A DNA stretch of 64,000 nt, from positions 27,088,095-27,152,094 of the forward strand of contig NC_135549.1 in NCBI RefSeq assembly GCF_964340395.1. Reading direction: 5' to 3'. Positions 1 through 31,580 of this stretch are shown one piece after another. A program made the position numbers and the translations under genes. Below the pieces are notes generated by a model. That model saw nothing but the letters and a program-made list of their open reading frames with translations, was not told the DNA's origin and did no database searches. Position 1 is the stretch's first letter. Every line of letters starts with the position of its first letter. The stretch is from Glandiceps talaboti. Its lineage: Eukaryota; Hemichordata; Enteropneusta; Spengelidae.

Positions 1-252
1 TAAGACTGTCAAAAAATCTAAAGCATACCCTAAACATTAAACTTAAATATATTTAAAGTACATAGTCAAATTCCGTGATACACGTTCACCTCATAATGGT
101 AACGTGGAGCCATGTATCCTAAGTTAAACATAAATTGAACGAGAATAAGTTGAGTCGGAATGAAGTACGTAAGCAAGAAATGTTTTAGCGTACACCTGAC
201 AGCCATAGCAGTCAGTGCGCCATCTTGCGAACAATAATGTGATACTTTTGTC

Positions 253-258
253 TTTATT
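253..258 (-). terminator. Candidate poly(A) signal of the ankyrin gene
   Basis: AATAAA on the minus strand, about 230 nt past the stop codon of the ankyrin gene. It is the nearest canonical hexamer downstream, so it is a plausible 3' end. I see nothing else in positions 1-485. Confidence 0.4.
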
Positions 259-485
259 GTTGTGGTTCCCCCACAGGAAGAAGTAAATCTTTACAGCGTA
301 CACTATCACTGTACGAATATCCAATTACCACCCTAATTAGCCGTTCGGATACAAATCAGTCTGAAATACAGTTTTGTCGTCAATTTGCAGTCGTCATGTT
401 GACGATGCTTGTCATCGACAGAGAAACGCCTCCAACGTCAGCTTCAATGCAACAACCATACAATTGTGTTGTAGTGCTCAATATT

Positions 486-18770
<18,285 letters not shown>

Positions 18771-18861
18771 TTTGGGCCGCCAGCAGGGCCAGGAGATCAA
18801 CAGAAACAGCGATATACTAAGACGGAGTCGCTAGTCGTCGGAGTAGTCGTAATACCTCATA

Positions 18862-18876
18862 TTTATACACTTCCGG
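18862..18876 (-). promoter_or_regulatory. TATA box and ETS-like site upstream of the ankyrin gene
   Basis: Reading the minus strand, CCGGAAGT (18876-18869) is followed closely by TATAAAT (from 18867), about 95 nt before the chosen ATG at 18770. Position and spacing fit a core promoter with a short 5' UTR. Inferred from motif and position only. Confidence 0.4.
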
Positions 18877-19247
18877 GTTAAAATGAATTTGCATAAAATT
18901 TAAATATTCATTATTTCTGTGTTACTTCTGTACTTGTAAATTACGCAGCATCTTCTCATAGGAGAGCTTTGGGGAATTGCTTGCTTTAATTAACGGACAA
19001 GTTAGAAACTCGTCATATCATAAGTCCGAGGATATCCCTGAAACTAATAAAGGAAAATAAAATTTGGGAAACGATATCACCACCTCACCAAATTACCCCA
19101 TAAACAACTGCGATGTTACGATACGTCTAATTTGGCGATCTGACAACCAACCGGATGAATGGTTCAGATCTGCTTTATCACTTAAATCTCAAATAATGTA
19201 ATGGTTTTGATTATAAGGTCATACTAAGTGTAGCGAATTGTTAAAAA

Positions 19248-19328
19248 GTATGTGTGTATGTATGTATGTATGTATGTATGTATGTATGTATGTATGTATG
19301 TATGTATGTATGTATGTATGTATGTATG
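19248..19328. repeat. ATGT microsatellite
   Basis: Uninterrupted (ATGT)n of about 20 units. Confidence 0.96.
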
Positions 19329-19447
19329 GTTTTCACCTGGCATTTCTCTGTCTCGCCAATTTTTCCTTTGAAAAAGAATATTTATTCAAAACGTCGGATT
19401 TAACAGCTATATATACGGACTGGTTTATTAGTTCCTTATGCATTTCT

Positions 19448-19688
19448 ATGTATGTATGTATGTATGTATGTATGTATGTATGTATGTATGTATGTATGTA
19501 TGTATGTATGTACGTACGTACGTACGTGTGTATGTATGTATGTATGTATGTATGTATGTATGTATGGATGTATGTGTGTATGTGTGTATGTATGTAGGTA
19601 TGTATGTATGTACGTGTGTATGTATGTATGTATGTATGTATGTATGTATGTATGTATGTATGTATGTATGTATGTATGTAGGTGTGTA
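19448..19688. repeat. ATGT microsatellite with ACGT and GGTA variants
   Basis: (ATGT)n with an ACGT block near 19511 and scattered single-base variants. Confidence 0.96.
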
Positions 19689-19837
19689 TTCATTTCACCA
19701 GAAAATTGTACAAAGGGTACATAACAGAAAAAAAGAGGAGCAGGAAAAGCAAATGAGTCAATAAGCTAAAAGTTCTGACAATACTACTTCCAGCTAATAA
19801 TTACACTAATACTAAAAGAAAACAAAAAAAGAGCAAA

Positions 19838-20009
19838 ATGTATGTATGTATGTATGTATGTATGTATGTATGTATGTATGTATGTATGTATGTATGTATG
19901 TATGTATGTATGTATGTGTGTTTGTATATATATACTAGTATGTATGTATGTATGTATGTATGTATGTATGTATGTATGTATGTATGTATGTATGTATGTG
20001 CGGGTGTAT
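19838..20009. repeat. ATGT microsatellite
   Basis: (ATGT)n split by GTTTGTATATATATAC near 19920. Confidence 0.96.
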
Positions 20010-21289
20010 GTATGTGTTTGTGTGTGACGTCAAAATTGTACTTTTAATTATAATAGTTTGACATCGAAAACGGGTTATTACAATTATTATAACTATAGCT
20101 ATGCATTCCGTACCTTGCACAGGTCTCAAGATTGTATTTGTTTACGTTGCTGTAACCAGAGCGGCAGCTTATTGAGAACAGTTGTTTGTAGAAAGTCTTA
20201 CGAATAAGTAGACGAAAAGTGTCAGACGGATATTAGGCAGTTACTCGGTTACATGGTTAAAACTAACACGGATATCATGAACATATTTCTGTCGTCCATG
20301 TCCGACGACATTGTGTCAAAAATCTGATGTCATTTGTAATTATACAAGGTGAGACATTTGTGTTACGTATCCATACCACATGTCAAAATCAACAATTGAG
20401 CATTTAAATCTCACCGAAAAAAATGTTGTTACTGCTGCACCAAGGACAATATAGAGGAGCCTTTAGCCAGACTGGTCTTCAAACACTATCCTATCGATAT
20501 TAGAAACTTTTATTCGGGGCTTTGCAATTGCAAATAATTATTCAGAGTTTACACGTATTCATCTCCCATCAGTCGTCACGTACGGATAACAAAAGAATGG
20601 ACCTTGCGGCCAGAACACAAACGTTACAGTGCCGGTCAAAACGGACACCTTTCAATGCGTCTGAATATATTCATTTTCCGGATCTGGAAAAGTTTATTTT
20701 TAGCATGTATAGCCCCCCCCCCCCCCCTCTTCCCCTTCCGCCACCGGTTGCTAATTAATTTATCTTTTTTTAATTCCTTGAAAGAGAGAGTGATTCTGGG
20801 GCATTACATGTACCTAGCTCCACTAGAATTTAAACGAGTTTTCGGTCCCACAAAGAGGACTGGTCGTCGATCACTGTAGATCATATGAGGCTTTATTTAT
20901 AGGAGTGACGCTGGTATTTTGGCCAATATCTGATCAACTCAGTGATTTTGAAGATCTCGTGAGGAAAAAGTGGCTCCATTTACTTTCTCCGCTGTGTGCT
21001 TTGTGTAAAGCCTACGGTATTTGTTCTGAACATATTGAGGCTTACACATAGTGAAATCACAAAGGATAAGGACAGGTTCTACTTAAGGTACTTCGGGCGT
21101 ACGTAAAACACTTTCGGAATTTAACCTCGGCCTGGTTTTGAGAGCCCAGCGGTTTTAGGATCTAAATGTGAGCTGGAAAATGTGCAATATCTTACAAGTA
21201 TTGAAATAAATCATTATCACCTTATGAAGTTATTGTAAAAGAACGGCATGACAAGATTTTATTATTATTATTATTACAATTATGAACTC

Positions 21290-21400
21290 ATACACACGCA
21301 CATGCACACACACATACATACATATATACATACATACATACATACATACATACATACATACATGCACACACACACGCACGCACGAACGCACACACACACA

Positions 21401-21495
<95 letters not shown>
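21290..21495. repeat. Compound CATA / CA / TA / TG microsatellite
   Basis: Ordered blocks of CA-rich, (CATA)n, CACG-rich, (TA)n and (TG)n. The two ends can pair with each other (CACA against TGTG), so the whole block is a large imperfect palindrome. Confidence 0.95.
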
Positions 21496-21496
<1 letters not shown>

Positions 21497-21823
21497 TTAC
21501 CATATATATAATCGTAATGTTATATTGGCTTATTGGGAATTAGGATGGTTGGCATTTGAAAAGACACGACCACATACATGTGTTTCGTCTACAACTCTGG
21601 TGCTAGAGACTGTTGGCCTATAGCTATGTGTGATAAATGAAAGGTGTTTGTAGCGAAATCACGTTTAATAGTAGCGTCAACTGTCCTCAATTAACCTTAA
21701 GCTTTAAGCTTGTATTCATCCTAATAAAATGTGTTTATAGTATGTAACTATGTTATAATACCATGCACGAACCACGTTGGACAAAATATATGGAATATAT
21801 ACTCTGGTCGGTCTACCTCACAG

Positions 21824-21960
21824 TCTATGTCACAACAACGCGTGTCTACGTCACTGGTTCTGCTGTATTCGGAATATGAGTCAAAACGTTCAAAATTGCC
21901 ATTACTATCCCCGATTTTTCTTTGATATTTCTGGCTCTGGTATGATTATGTTATTCTCCA
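21824..21960 (-). repeat. Dispersed repeat, inverted partner of 11664-11802
   Basis: Reverse-complement copy of the 11.66-kb element. One frame is conserved between the copies over MSQQRVSTSLVLL and KRSKLPLLS, then both hit a stop. It may derive from a coding sequence inside a transposon; this is not proven. Confidence 0.7.
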
Positions 21961-23482
21961 ATATCTTCATTCAGTCGGAAAATACTCGTGACCTAAGGCT
22001 TGTCACTTCTCGTCTAGCTACTCGTAGTGACAAAGGCTCCTTAGTTGAATGAAGAAAAATATTGGGGAATAATATCTAATAACCTGGTATATGATATAGA
22101 TTATATTTAGAAAACAAAACCAATCTCCTAAAAACATGCAATTTAATATCCGTGTTGCTATTTGAGTGAAATAAACATGAATCGTACAAATGCCTTTGAT
22201 GAAATGGCATGTTTACTTTATGTGAGAAAGTGACTTGTTAATGTACTGAACAAGGAAAGAATTTTAGCCCCCGGAGTGTTAATAAATCTCTCAGCCCAAT
22301 ACGAATATTTTGGATGCCTTGATTACCCTTTCAGAACACTTATTATCCGACTGCATGCAAAGTCTCCGGTTTTTATTAGATTTCGCAACTCTTCAAGTCG
22401 TCGGTTCCGTTGCTATAACAATTTCGTGGTGCAGGCGGTAACCTTTGATGACATATTCACCTTTGTTAACACAGCACAAAGTCGTAAAGATCACAAATAG
22501 CTGTACTGTCACTAAAATGATTGGTCAGGTCTATCGTATCACTTGAATTATTACCATGTCAGCAGTGCAACAAATAAATCGTCGTTTCCGTGAGAAGTGC
22601 TTCGAAGCCACGGGTGACCTCTAGACTAAGCGCCTATATGTTCTTGATGCCAACGTGGTCTCTAACTAAACCACGTCTAGTCAAAGTTCCCCAATCAACA
22701 CAAAACGTTGAATCAGTGAACCACAACTGTTATAGTGACATAAACAGTGTATATGTAGTATCCTCAGTTGACAAATATACCATATTTTGACATTACGTAA
22801 CTGCGCCCCAATAAACACTAAGAGGGATTGTGCTATTGGTAATAATTTTATGATTGATTAACAAAGATATTGTGTTAATGACTGTGACGGTGGCTGTGGA
22901 TCACTTTTAAATTGCATCTCATGTCTCTCAGGACTTCTAGAGTAAGACTTTGAGTGGAGGTATAAATGGTAACGATACCGTATATAGGGACTAGACTTTT
23001 GATCGTATGGCGATCTCTGTCGTCGAAACGGAGGGCAAACTAAACGAATGCAATCCACAAAGAAACCAGGCTTTTCTCCGACGTAGAGATATAGTGATAT
23101 TGAATTCGTTAAAACTGTCTTAAACAGTAATACCCAGCGTAATATATTTAATCTTAGGAACATACTCATACACATACCCGGAACGACATTATCTATAGAG
23201 TGTCAAATAAGTCTATTTCTCATGCAACCACTCTGAAGTAAACTTTACAAACTAATCAGTGACGAAATTTTCAATGAAACGTCAAAAATATACTTCCCTT
23301 CCCGGGTAGTATATACTCTCCTTGAACGTTTCATCAGGGGGGGGGATTTCAGGGAAACCCCTAAATCACGTTCTGGCATGGCATGTTTCAAATCTTTGTC
23401 TGAAGGTCGTTGACCGAAAATAATAAATCAAACTATTTCCGTGTTGAATTAAATGTAAACTGTAATTACAAGTGGTCGTTGC

Positions 23483-23483
<1 letters not shown>

Positions 23484-23547
<64 letters not shown>

Positions 23548-23713
23548 TGTCTGTCTGTCTGTCTGTGTATTGTGGGGGTAGGGGGTATGTATATGTGTAC
23601 GTGTGTGTGTGTGAATGGGTGTTTCTGTGTGTGAGTCTGTGTGTTTGTATAATGTGTGTGTATAAATTTGTTTGTGCATTTACTGTCTGTCTGTCTGTCT
23701 GTCTGTCTGTATA

Positions 23714-23772
<59 letters not shown>
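23484..23772. repeat. TG / TCTG / TA microsatellite cluster
   Basis: (TG)n and (TCTG)n at 23484-23566, then TG-rich diverged sequence, then (TCTG)n(TA)n(TG)n at 23683-23772. Confidence 0.93.
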
Positions 23773-23773
<1 letters not shown>

Positions 23774-25066
23774 CGGGGTTTCTTTAAAATCTATGTGAAT
23801 TTCAGATTAGCATTGCCATATTCAATGATTGCTACTACAGCACTCACTCAGGCTGTGATTGTCAAGTACTCAAATAGACAAAGTCGTCATTCCAAAATTG
23901 TTATACATTGACCTCAATTTAAATTAAGGTAAATGATGTCAAAATTGACATTTTTTTGGCTGATGAAGAATTCAGAATTCCATGGCTAAGCAGGTATGTC
24001 CTTGCAATGTTTTCTTTTTGAAGTCAACGGGCGGAAAATTATTCTTGCGATGAAACCAACTGCTATGGCAATCTGCTTTCCAACACTGTGCTCAAAGCGC
24101 TCTACAACTATTACAATTAAGTATTACCCTACCACGGGCCTATAACGGCACAACTGTTCTATGTACTTCTTGTCCACTATAATGCTTCAACTCTCAGGGA
24201 GGCATACGCAATGGGTTAACGTCTTCTCTTTGTCTTTTATAGACAATGGAATTCAAACTGAAGAGTGTCAGTCACGGTGAAAGATTGTACACAGCCCTTT
24301 AAAGGGACACAAGCTGCATGTATATGTTTTTTGGGGGTGTAATTGTAATTGTAATTCTGCATATTAAAAGATATATTCAAATAGCCTGTCCCCATCTAAA
24401 TTCAGGTACGATTCCGAACCGAACCTAATTCAGCTCTCCTATCCCCATATGTCTTTAAATCCGCTGTGAAACTACCTAATACGTCATACAATTATTCGAC
24501 TGTATAGATGGAATATTATGGGCTGCAGAATAGATTGAATTTGACATTGTAAAGAGTAGGACATGTATTGCCAATACGTCATAAAGAAGAGACGATTTTG
24601 AGTGTAACCTTAAACATTTATGTCAATCAAAATAAAAATTGCAATATATTAGAAAAAAATTCAAAACAAATACACTGTCATACAACAACTAACTGTGTAA
24701 ATTTCAAAGGTGTAACTGTGCTAAGTGTGTTACCGTCTTCTCCAGTATAGTGTGTTTTAAAGGGGAGCATGCAGGCTAAGTTAATCAACTTTTTACTCAA
24801 GTGAAATACTTCAAATAACACCTGATCAAACTATTCTATACGCCTTTTATGACGTTACAATTGTCTCTGGCATTCTTAGAACAGTTGCATAGCAGGGATT
24901 ACGTCGACTTTTTCTACTTACGTATAATAAATTACGTCATCAGATCCTTTATAAGTTATATCTTAATGCCAGGTTTGATTTCAGTCAATTGACTGATAGA
25001 TATGTATCAACAGGTAGAATATAATACTTTTTGAATGTGCAGCAAATAAGTATACACTCGGCCCAT

Positions 25067-26014
25067 GCTCCTTCACTAGTAATAATCTAACTAGTTACGT
25101 TAAGTGCTCCTTCACCAGTAATAATCTAACTAGTTACGTTAAGTGCTCCTTCACCAGTAATAATCTAACTAGTTACGTTATAAGTGCTCCTTCACCAGTA
25201 ATAATCTAACTAGTTACGTTATAAGTGCTCCTTCACCAGTAATAATCTAACTAGTTACGTTATAAGTGCTCCTTCACCAGTAATAATCTAACTAGTTACG
25301 TTATAAGTGCTCCTTCACCAGTAATAATCTAACTAGTTACGTTATAAGTGCTCCTTAACTAGTAATAATCTAACTAGTTACGTTAAGTGCTCCTTCACCA
25401 GTAATAATCTAACTAGTTATGTTAAGTGCTCCTTCACCAGTAATAATCTAACTAGTTACGTTAAGTGCTCCTTCACTAGTAATAATCTAACTAGTTACGT
25501 TAAGTGCTCCTTCACTAGTAATAATCTAACTAGTTACGTTAAGTGCTCCTTCACCAGTAATAATCTAACTAGTTACGTTATAAGTGCTCCTTCACCAGTA
25601 ATAATCTAACTAGTTACGTTAAGTGCTCCTTCACCAGTAATAATCTAACTAGTTACGTTGTAAGTGCTCCTTCACCAGTAATAATCTAACTAGTTACGTT
25701 ATAAGTGCTCCTTCACCAGTAATAATCTAACTAGTTACGTTAAGTGCTCCTTCACTAGTAATAATCTAACTAGTTACGTTAAGTGCTCCTTCACCAGTAA
25801 TAATCTAACTAGTTACGTTATAAGTGCTCCTTCACCAGTAATAATCTAACTAGTTACGTTAAGTGCTCCTTCACTAGTAATAATCTAACTAGTTACGTTA
25901 AGTGCTCCTTCACCAGTAATAATCTAACTAGTTACGTTATAAGTGCTCCTTCACTTGTAATAATCTAACTAGTTACGTTAAGTGCTCCTTCACTTGTAAT
26001 AACTAGTTACGTCA
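25067..26014. repeat. 37/40-bp minisatellite, about 24 units
   Basis: Units contain GTGCTCCTTCACCAGTAATA and ATCTAACTAGTTACGTTA. A 37-bp form (ACGTTAAGTG) and a 40-bp form (ACGTTATAAGTG) alternate in blocks: the third to seventh junctions are all long, and later ones are mixed. A second variable site is CACCAG, CACTAG or CACTTG. Units are nearly identical, so homogenisation is recent. Each unit holds the palindrome AACTAGTT. Confidence 0.98.
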
Positions 26015-26524
26015 AGTTATATAGCGTATTTACTTCACGGGTATACATACTACGCATACCGGAAGCTCTATTATCGAATTATGTTGGTACATATTAAATT
26101 AAACAGTTCAGAAAAAAACTGCTCTGAACTGGACCTTGTAAAGTGGTTAGCGGTGAAATTTGTCAATTTATTTGTGAACAAAAAATTCCTACGTCGGGCT
26201 GTTTAATGACCTTGGACACATTTCTGGGTAGACTCTGGAAAAACCCCTAAATTGTTTACACTATGGCATATTGTATTACTGTCGTATGTTCTGAAGGTCA
26301 ACTGTCTGATATTGAGAACCGTTTCCGTGTTTATATCATTACATGTGTGACGTTAGAAGAACGAAGCAGTTCTGAGTGCTAGTGCTAACTTGTGCCACGG
26401 TGATTAACCTAAAAAAGATATAGTGTCATTTGTTATTATGTTTAGAGGAAAGCTTGTCATAGTGTTAGTTTATGAACATACAGTGCCTTCAAAACTGATA
26501 TCAGTAAACAATACAGTCAGATAC

Positions 26525-26618
26525 GCACATACATACATACATACATACATACATACATACATACATACATACATACATACATACATACATACATACATAC
26601 ATACATGCATGCATGCAT
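26525..26618. repeat. CATA / CATG microsatellite
   Basis: (CATA)n ending in four CATG units. Confidence 0.96.
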
Positions 26619-27075
26619 GTTGGAAACCACGTGTAGTTTAACTCCTCCCATCAATTGTCAATTATGTTAATTACTAGTTTAACGTCATATTCATTACTAA
26701 TCATGCCACTCCCGACAGTATAGTTTGCACATGACATCATCCTCGGTTTATTATGAAGAGCTGATGATAGAAATGGCATTTCCTTTATTAACTATAATCT
26801 GTAGTCTATACATACACGTAGTTCCTTTGATTGACGTCGTGTATACAACCTCAAACATCCTTACAACGGATGTCTCTAGATTGATTAAACAGATGTAACA
26901 GGTAATTCACTTCTTTATGAGAACTTGTAGATTATAGCTTATTTAACTTGTACAGTTTGTAATAAACTTCAGATGTGATTTAGACACTGAACTCAACGCA
27001 TCTCGTCTCTTACTTGGGCCACTCGTCCTCTCTCCCTTTCTCTGACGAACCATTCTCTCAAGTGTACACGCTACA

Positions 27076-27376
27076 ATGCATGCATGCATGCATGCATACA
27101 TACATACATACATACATACATACATACATACATACATACATACATACATACATACATACAAATGTACATACATACATACATACATACATACATACATACA
27201 TACATACATACGTACCTACATACATACATACATACATCCATCCATCCATCCATCCATCCATCCATCCATCCATCCATCCATCCATACATACATACATACA
27301 TACATACATACATACATACATACATACATACATACATACATACATCCATCCATCCATACATACATACATACATACA

Positions 27377-27406
<30 letters not shown>
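27076..27406. repeat. Compound CATG / CATA / CATC microsatellite
   Basis: CATG units, long (CATA)n, a (CATC)n block at about 27236-27284, (CATA)n, a short CATC block near 27345 and (CATA)n, followed by an ATTT-rich tail. Confidence 0.96.
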
Positions 27407-27407
<1 letters not shown>

Positions 27408-27954
27408 TTATTCATCTATCGATTTTATTTATTTATTTATTTATAAAACCGAGTACACAAGAAGTGACATTGACAAGACAATATCTCAAATGAAGCATTG
27501 ATGTTCAACTTACAATGTTTTATTATTTAATAAATCACTGAAATATCTAGCAGTAACACTTGCTAAAGCGTCATTCACAAATGACAAAATGAAGAATGAT
27601 TATCAAATGCTTATCACATCAAATTCTTTCATTTCCAACTTACATGAAAATAGCATGTACAGGTAAAGTATTTACATAATTCCTTTACAGAATACACACA
27701 CAATACCTTGCAGGAAATCATAGTGACTAGTGAACGACTTTCTCTTGGTCACCTAACTATGACAAACGTTCACGTCATCTCAATCTCCAAATTTTGTAAG
27801 AACCTATTATCGAGCTTACACTGCAATATTTGGTAATGAATTTGGATTCTAAATAAACCAGCTTTGATCAAACCATTTTGTGACTTTATGATGTACATTT
27901 TCGAGACTTCCTATATGACAATAACTATTATTTCAGAACGAATGCCTCTGGTGT

Positions 27955-28660
27955 TTACTTTTAGTGGGAGTGGAAAATATTTGTCGAACTTCCTCTGAAA
28001 ACACATTGAACAATGTACATCAAAGGGTATGGACACTTCAACTACTATTGTATGTTTGTTCTTATCTGTTTATCAATGATAGTAATGTCTGGTGGGTTAT
28101 GCTGATGTTCAAAAGTTCTCATATGGGCATCAAACATTTCAGGTTTTAAAACAGTGTCTTTAGATGTCTCCTTGCCAGGATTACTGTTCGCGATTTTATC
28201 GAAGATTAAATCGACTATTCTATTGTGTCTTTGTCGGTATAGTTTCTGAAAGTTCGTACATCCATTCAAAATGTGAGATACAGTTTCAGGCTTCAGTGGG
28301 ATGATTGCATATTTTACATGATTTAGTGTAAGACTCTGGATGGCATAGATAGGGTCATGAGACTTTCGCACTGATGGAGCTCTAAACGACCTCTCGCGAC
28401 AAAAGATCTCAGATTATCGTCAATCTTGTGATTGTTAAGGTAAGTGAAAGATACACCACGGTTTACTTTCCCTGCCTCTCGAATAACTCTTCCATGTGAA
28501 GATTTCGCTTTAAACTCGGATTCATATTGCTGCAGCAGCTGCTGAATTTCTTTGGCGAATCGAAAGTTATTGACACTTCATCGTCTACTGCCATTTCGTA
28601 GAGGTATTTATCGTCTCCTTTATCAAGGAGATGTGCTGACGCTTGCACATTTCATAGAGA
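27955..28660 (-). mobile_element. Decayed 3' end of a non-LTR retrotransposon ORF
   Basis: Read on the minus strand, fragments in different frames give LNNHKIDDNLRSFVARG, then ETVSHILNGCTNFQKLYRQR with HNRIVDLI, then PDITIIDKQIRT, then VVEVSIPFDV and FQRKFDKYFPL. This order (Cys-containing HIL-GC motif, RHN-I, RPD-DK, EV-PFD) is what I know from the C-terminal part of reverse-transcriptase proteins of some animal non-LTR elements. A frameshift lies near 28047 and there are stops upstream, so it is dead. The RT catalytic domain is not visible. Confidence 0.65.
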
Positions 28661-28784
28661 TTGACCCAAACTGATTTGGTCAATTAACTTTGGACTGCTT
28701 TGCAAAGTTACCGGTATTGTCAATAACGTATCCTGCAAAAAATTGGACAATCATCATCATGTTTAACAGGAATAGCTTTTCGTT

Positions 28785-28790
<6 letters not shown>

Positions 28791-28852
<62 letters not shown>

Positions 28853-28965
28853 TACATACATACATACATACACACATACATACACAAACACATACATACA
28901 TACATACATACATACATACATACATACATACATACATACATACATACATACATACATACACACAT
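28791..28965. repeat. CA / CATA microsatellite
   Basis: (CA)n of about 28 units, then (CATA)n with CACA variants. Confidence 0.96.
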
Positions 28966-29623
28966 GCGCTCATACATCAACCCCCACCCCACATGTGTCT
29001 TCTTGGTGATTGCTGTTTTATGCAACTGGTGTAATTTCACAATGAAACGAGTTTATAATAGCCCTAGTGTGTTGGTATAGTCTTGACCCAGGAACCAACT
29101 GTTTGAACGATGTGATTTATAATCGCTTCTTTTATTGGACGTTCGTGTCATGTTTATCGTTTGTTATCTCTAAAGTATTTACCACATCTCCCCCCTCCCC
29201 CTTTGTTGGCAGTGTTATAAAATCAATATCTTCCCGTCATTTGACTATTCAGCATACTGAACAATCACCTTTGTCCTATAATAAATGCAGGTACATCCTT
29301 TAGGTACCCGGATCTACGTGCTTGTGATCGAGTGGTCGCTGTCAGGGAGTATACCATCAATTCAGTTGTCAACATATTGCAACATATTCTTGATTAAAAT
29401 ATACATGTGGCAAGAAACTTTAACACTTTATTTTACATGAGGAGAAGACCACTATGTAATTCACACCTATCCATATCTTCTTCCATGATTGGTGTGCCCA
29501 TGGACCAGTGTTAGAGATTGTACATACGATTATATACGTCAGCGGTTTACTTCTTTTCATTCAGTTCCGTGTACGTGTTATCGTTAAAGTAGAATGCTCA
29601 TCGGTGACAAATTTCCCATAAAA

Positions 29624-29700
29624 TCATACATACAATAACATACATACATACATACATACATACATACATACATACATACATACATACATACATACATACA
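29624..29700. repeat. CATA microsatellite
   Basis: (CATA)n of about 17 units. Confidence 0.95.
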
Positions 29701-31026
29701 AAACCATATTTAATAACTGTCACCGTAAAATACCAATCGAATTGAGATATGATATTGTTTCGTGGGAGATCAATGGTATAAAGTGCAATGCGTTTTTGTA
29801 ATAACTTATAACTTTTAAATTGTTTGAAACGTATTTCTCTGTAATTTATCTTTCTTACTTTCTGCTCTAGACTCAAACATCTTTCCCTGACGAAAGCTCC
29901 TAGAATGACAAATTTGTGATTGTGTATAATTCAATCCACGGGACTCTATAGTACACTTTAAATATAAACAATATACGTAGTCCTTTCTTTCACCTGACAA
30001 CCCCCCCCCCCCCACACACACACACACACTCATGTGCAGTAATTTAAACGCTTATGATTCAATAGCTGTCGAATACTAGTGGTTCTCAAATTCTGTACTA
30101 CATTCAGTGTCCGGTAACCCAAGGACATTTGGTTCATTGAAAGTACAAATCCCAACTTTAGCTGTTGTAAGTAACACCTAAATAATACGTCTACAGTATA
30201 TTTAGACCGTGGTTAACCTTGTAGACCCAGGCAAAGTAAATATTATGTGATCACTAGGGGGTATAGGTTGGAGAGAAATATTGAAGACCCACGCTAAACG
30301 AGTTGTTTCCTCATTTCATTAATTAGGTGGTAGCTATGACGCAAATTAAATACATTATACTAAAGAGGGGCCAGAAAGGGGAAATAATCCGATTTCAAGT
30401 GGGAGGATTACGTTAGACCGTCACCTGTAACATTATGACGCAAATTACATGTAAAGTAGTTATTGGTTAATCCACTTAATTCTTAAAATCAAGTCTTCCT
30501 CAGTCCACATTTTAGCTTCCACATTTCACGCGGCTGATGATTGATATGGGTGTGGTCTGTGGACACCCGGATTTGTATAAGCGTTTTTGACATGACTAGA
30601 GAAACATCATGAACTCGTGCTTTTGAGGTTTGTATATAGTTTTTATCAAGATGTTTTTTACACCTGGCATTCTGGATAAGCTTCTACATGTTGCTATATG
30701 AGGATACACTAAATCTTAGTCACTTTGAATAGCGTGCTTTCATCTTTTGATTTTTCGTATCCCGTCTTTTGAAAATTAGTACCGCACCACATGTTTAGCA
30801 ACCACCCGAGGCTAAGCGTACTCTTTGACTAGTACTGTTTAGTAAACAGCGGTACTACTAAGCACATAATAGTTCTTTGTACAAGTACTTGTCTGTGTTT
30901 TTACAAGTCAAGTTTGGTTGGTTGGTATTTGTACTGTGGATTATTATGATGGCACTACTGGTGAGTAAAAGTTAAATAAATAGCCAATTCGGTGAATGAT
31001 ATCAAAAAGAGTACACTTAATAAATA

Positions 31027-31291
31027 CCACTGGTAAGATAACACGAATATTCTTAATATCGTACACCCTGAACAGCATCGCATCACCTGTGGATAAACGT
31101 ATTTTTGTAGCTGCATACACGCTAAATACAATCAAATACAGTTTTGGGTCCAAACCCAAAAATCAGCGCCCTCAACGGTGATCATGATTGCAACCTACAC
31201 CTAATAAATACCAACTACAACCACGAGGGACAATTTTTAAAGGCTAGGTATTCAATCCCAGGTTCTCACATTCGTGTTATCTTACCAGTGG
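31027..31291. repeat. 265-bp segment bounded by 22-bp perfect inverted repeats
   Basis: CCACTGGTAAGATAACACGA plus two bases at 31027-31048 is repeated in reverse complement at 31270-31291. It has the form of a small terminal-inverted-repeat element, but I see no clear target-site duplication. The interior partly overlaps a segment duplicated at 31437-31580. Confidence 0.55.
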
Positions 31292-31436
31292 AACCCTAAT
31301 AATTACAGGAGCTAATCAAGGACTAACTTTTTACCAAAGTTGTCAGGCCACCTTTTCCCGCACTTTAATCTTAGTTCTTAAAGCTGCACTTAGCTGGAAT
31401 GGTTTTTAGGGGAAAATATTTTGTTAGGTACAATAG

Positions 31437-31580
31437 CTTATTCTTAACATCGTACACCCTGAACAATATCGCATCACCTATGGATAAACGTTTTTTTTTG
31501 TAGCTACATAAACGCTAAATACAATCAAATAGAGTTTTTGGTCCATACCAGCGCCCTCAACGGTGATCACGATTTCAACC
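31437..31580 (+). repeat. Direct duplicate of 31041-31195
   Basis: Both copies share ATCGTACACCCTGAACA, CGCTAAATACAATCAAATA and GCGCCCTCAACGGTGATCA in the same order, about 400 bp apart. The region 31600-32230 beyond it shows nothing recognisable. Confidence 0.8.

Noticed and set aside
22858-23175. Minus-strand 105-codon frame with Arg/Ser/Tyr-rich end
   Set aside because: No recognisable domain, no paired splice sites and no duplicate; likely chance.
25067-26014. CRISPR-like regular repeats
   Set aside because: Units are contiguous with no unique spacers and the DNA is animal; it is a minisatellite.
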